A DNA stretch of 64,000 nt. Source: JACDAE01 sp963717195. Lineage in GTDB: Bacteria > Chloroflexota > Ktedonobacteria > Ktedonobacterales > Ktedonobacteraceae. Where the stretch lies: positions 186,001-250,000 of the forward strand of contig CAVQVR010000013.1 in the NCBI GenBank assembly GCA_963717195.1, written 5' to 3'. The notes under the pieces are model-generated. The model saw only the letters and a program-made list of their open reading frames with translations, ran no database searches and was not told where the DNA came from. Shown one piece after another: positions 60,758 through 64,000 of the stretch; position 1 is the stretch's first letter, and each line of letters starts with the position of its first letter. The translations under genes were made by a program, and so were the position numbers.

Positions 60758-63700
60758 AGCTCAAAATCCTTTCTCTCCCCTTTATCAACGTCCATCCAAT
60801 CCTCCACCTTTACCGCGTCGGCCAGCTCATTGACGAGGCGCACGGTCTCGACGCTCACGGTGACGACTCTACCAACTAGGCGCACAATATACTCTTCATC
60901 GTCCACGCGGTTCGGGTCGCTCTCGATGCCGCTACGAGCATCTTTGCTGACCTGGTATTGATCGATGACCCATTCGAGGGCCGAACGGTTGCCGAGCCGA
61001 TACTCGAAGCACTCGGGCGGCAATGGTCCCAGCCTCAGACTTTCGTTGACGACCACGACGCGTTTGTCGTTGGAGAGGCGCATCTTCTCTACATGCCAGC
61101 TAAAAGGTACATCATTATTAAGCAGCCATTCCAGCCTGTACTCTTTCGCCTGCTCGTAATGGAGGTGTAGATCCATGAGCTGACGACCAATACGCAAACA
61201 AGTGTTCCATTGCCCCCCCCCCATTGTGTAACAGAGGTATGCGCGGCAGGTCGCGCTTGAGGTTCTCTGCGTAGCGCTCACGGTACTGCGGATGGTGCAA
61301 CATGGCGTAGACATAATGGAAGATATCCCATTTGGTGACTGTGGGGCCATACTTTGCCTGGAACTGGCTAAGCGCCCAATCGGTGATGTTCTCGCGGCGG
61401 TTGGTGCCGTCGGGGGAGTATGTGTAGTAGGGGAAACATTGATTCGCTTCAAATGCTAAATCTAGTTTTGGAGTAATATTAGTTGCAAGACAACCGAAAT
61501 CTTTGCGATTACCAATACCAGCAACACAAATAAGTACATTCTCTACTTCTTTTGAAGGATCAGGCAAAAACTTAGGATGTAAGAAAATATCTTGACTTAG
61601 GACAGGATCAAAAAAATAATATTTCATTGTGAATGGGTGACATAATGAGTGCCTTATTTTTCTATCCTCAAATTGAGCATATCGCTTCCTTCTCAAATCA
61701 TTTTTCAGATCTCGGCTCCACTTTATTCTAGTGTCATCATAGGTTACAAAGCTGTCAACATCACTAGGTTTTCCTGCTCGCTCCCATCTATCTATTTCAA
61801 GGTTATACGTCTCAATTAGCTTCTTTACTTTCTGCTTTAATACATCAATATTAAAATCATATACCCAATTATCACGATTAGTAACTATTCCAAGCGAGTA
61901 TAATTGAAAGATCCTTCCAGTATCTATATTTGGCGCAAGGCTTGCTTCTTTATTGCCAATAGACAAAAAGGCTGTAAATTCTGGTTGTAATCCTTCGGTA
62001 AGCCAATTGTTCTTTTCGTCAGGATGTAGCTCTTGCCAATCGATAGCTGAAAGTGTTGATTTTGTCGCTAGAAACGCTAACTTCTCCTCTCGACGCGAGT
62101 ATTCCGGAACACGATAATAGTAGAGGGTCTTTGATGATTTCCTTGCATTCCGTATCGCAATAGTAATTCCGACTCCCACCTGAATACCAAAAACATTATG
62201 AGTAGTACCAGAAAGTTTTGGATTTTTACGAACGTCTCCATGCAAATCAAGGTGATATATTTCTGTGAAATCCTGTAGCAGATGTTTTCTCATACCATCG
62301 AAAGTGATTTTTTCAATAAAAGAATTATTTGATACGAGGCAAACAATGCCATCCCGTCCCTGCAAACGATCTATAGACCAGCGAAAAAATTTGATATAAG
62401 CATCGGAAAGCTTATTTCTATTAGTAGCTTTCGAGTCTCGAACGTAAGTTTCACTAATACGCTGGTCAATCACTGGATATTTTCGGTTCTTGTTATTATC
62501 ATTCTCACTGCTTTGTCCTACATTGTAGGGGGGGTTCCCAATCACCACCATAACTTGTGCATCCTTCTCCTTCTGCACACGTTCAGTATTCTGCTCCACG
62601 AACAGCGGCAATTGGCGTCCCTCGGCCAGCTCCAACGTGTCAACAAAGCACACGCCCTCGAATGGCTCGTATTCACCCATCTTTGTATAATACTCGTGTT
62701 CGATGTTCAGGGAAGCGATATAGTATGGTAGCAACATGATCTCGTTGCAGAAGAGATCGTGCTGGTATTTGTACTTCAGCCTGTGCGGCGGGATATGGTG
62801 CTGCATGAGATTAACGATAAAGCTGCCTGTGCCCGTCGCGGGATCGAGGATCTGCACGCCTGGCTCGTCGATGGATGTGTTGAACTCGCGTTTTAGCACC
62901 TCTTCCACGCTGGCACACATGAAGTCAACGATCTCTTGTGGCGTGTAGACAATGCCATAGGTGTCGGCACGCTTGACGGAATAGCCCTGGAAGAAGCGCT
63001 CGTAGACGGTATTGAGGAAGTGTTGGCGCTCGGACCAGTTCTCAATGCCTTTCGCTGCCGCTTCAATGGCGACGTAGAAGCGGTCGAGCGATTGAAGGAA
63101 CTCGTTGCGGTTGAATGAGCGGCTGGCGAGCTTATCAATCACCTTCTCGATCTCAGCGGCGATGACGTTGCGGCGCACAAAATCGTTGTTGTTGAAGATG
63201 GTACGAAACAGGCGCTCGGTCAACATGTGCTGGATGAGCATTTCTTTGATTACGTCGGTGCTGATTTTGGGATCAAGCGATGTGCGACAGAGTTCTGTAA
63301 AGGTATCGAAGGCCGCGATGAAGCTCCTGTTCTCTTTATATCCACGGTCGATAATGTCAAGTAACGCTTTAGCATGTTCAGGGATACGTACTTTGAACTC
63401 CTGCACGGCGGTCGCGAAGTTCTCAATATCGGGTTCGGTATAGGTAAAGAACGTTTGCAGCAGGTCGCCGACATCGGTTGGTTTTTGCAGGTCATAGTCG
63501 GTCGGGTAGCGTTTCTTGCCTTGATAGAGGACTGCTTTGCGCGTGTTTTCAAAGATGGTATTTTTGAGTGGATAGCCATCATTAATCTTCTTGCGGATCT
63601 CGCGTTCAAGGTCGCTTTTCGGGCCTTTAGCTTCCCAATAGCCGCGTGGTAATAGATTGCCATCGCGCACCACGCCATCGGGGCGTATACCTTTGTCTAT

Positions 63701-64000
63701 GGTCTGCTCAGGTATCAACGTCCATTTGATGGATTGAGCTGTATCCGCGAGCAATTCCTGGAAGGCGGAGCGCAGGGCCAGTTCGTGTTCTGCCTTGCCT
63801 TTATACTCTTCCAGCTTTTTATAGTAGCGCTCGATGGCCTTTTTGAGGACAGGTGCGTTGAGCGTAGGTGCACTTAACATCGGTTTATTCGCAGCCTCCT
63901 CACCACGTTTCACGCTCGTTTTCTTTTGAGACGGGGCCACAATAGCGCTCCCATCGAGTTGATCGGCCACCGCGCGAATCCCCTTGGCGATAGCAGTAAA
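60754..64000 (-). CDS. Type ISP-like restriction-modification enzyme, poly-G frameshift, 5' end outside window
   Basis: A large single-chain restriction-modification protein whose start lies beyond base 64000. In order from the N terminus: a nuclease-like region (GIRPDGVVRD ... PRGYWEAKGPKSDLEREI), a helical coupler, and an N6-adenine methyltransferase domain with motif I ILDPATGTGSFIVNLM and the catalytic NPPY in VVIGNPPYNVGQ. A target-recognition C-terminal part follows (YSPDGTNRRENITDWAL, HYVYAMLHHPQYRERYAENLKRDLPRIPLL). The read frame ends at 61118, but after the homology reaches HNGGG the other frame (RIGRQLMDLHLHYEQAKEYRLEWL...) continues to a stop at 60754 overlapping dapB. The break is a run of ten G (61213-61222); nine or twelve would be in frame. 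Confidence 0.85.
61213..61222 (-). repeat. Poly-G tract (10) inside the restriction-modification gene
   Basis: Ten C on the plus strand, read as G10 on the coding strand, exactly at the frame break. Homopolymer runs of this length in type I/III or ISP-like genes are classic slippage sites for phase variation. Confidence 0.85.

Noticed and set aside
1..64000. CRISPR arrays, tRNA and rRNA genes
   Set aside because: No regularly spaced direct repeats of CRISPR size and no T-loop/anticodon arrangements or rRNA signatures were seen on either strand by eye.

Overview
The window reads as chromosomal DNA from a large-genome, spore-former-like soil bacterium, most probably a member of Chloroflexota class Ktedonobacteria. 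This is inferred from gene content and style: a coproporphyrin-type haem cluster with HemQ, menaquinone genes, an F420-type flavin oxidoreductase, zinc-ribbon/proline-rich membrane proteins, many secreted plant-polymer hydrolases and moderate base composition. No rRNA, tRNA or CRISPR array was found, so the assignment is an inference.

Layout. 1-4.1 kb: an iron-sulfur flavoprotein redox module made of a truncated NuoE-like piece, a NuoF-like subunit with altered FMN/NADH motifs, and an 802-residue hybrid of NuoG-type, GltD-type and ferredoxin domains. 4.4-9 kb: a GmrSD/DUF262 restriction-like gene, a GH1 glycosidase and a PRC/BON protein. 9-15 kb: a frameshifted AAA ATPase, a trans-sulfuration PLP enzyme, a cysteine-less redoxin, a HAD phosphatase, Mrp and a NUDIX enzyme. 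15-22.3 kb: aldehyde dehydrogenase followed by a pectin/plant-wall locus (pectate lyase, GH28, GH2). 22.6-30 kb: a zinc-ribbon membrane protein, an LLM oxidoreductase, menG, a polyprenyl diphosphate synthase, a frameshifted radical SAM gene, an Arg/Gly/Asn-rich disordered protein and a lipoprotein. 30-33.6 kb: polyamine genes (agmatinase, a YCII protein, a SpeD homologue, a deoxyhypusine-synthase-like enzyme). 33.7-38.2 kb: marR-clcA and uvrB. 38.6-44 kb: a tiny membrane protein, amt, an HNH protein and a KdpDE-like two-component pair. 44-50.5 kb: the haem operon hemA-hemC-hemD-hemQL-hemB, including an in-frame HemQ-HemL fusion. 50.8-60 kb: a zinc-ribbon membrane protein with extracytoplasmic domains, an orphan phage-tail-hub-like protein, SRPBCC and DinB proteins and a PQQ-type propeller. 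60-64 kb: a dapB homologue, translationally coupled to a type ISP-like restriction-modification gene that carries a ten-base poly-G tract at a frameshift and runs off the window end.

Three themes stand out. First, five genes are broken by single frameshifts, three of them clearly in homopolymers; this could be sequencing error, decay or, for the poly-G restriction gene, phase variation. Second, several families of short intergenic elements are dispersed through the window: TAGGGGC...TTTATCGCG elements that repeatedly supply the stop codon of the preceding gene, GCGTCACCTTGCGTGCGCCC hairpins, and two elements with a conserved tail but different long perfect palindromes. Third, candidate operators can be tied to pathways: AGAATC-N7/8-GATTCT before pectate lyase and GH2, TGTGCA-N3-TGCACA before amt, ACCTAA boxes between the polyamine genes and a TCGTGATACGA palindrome before marR.
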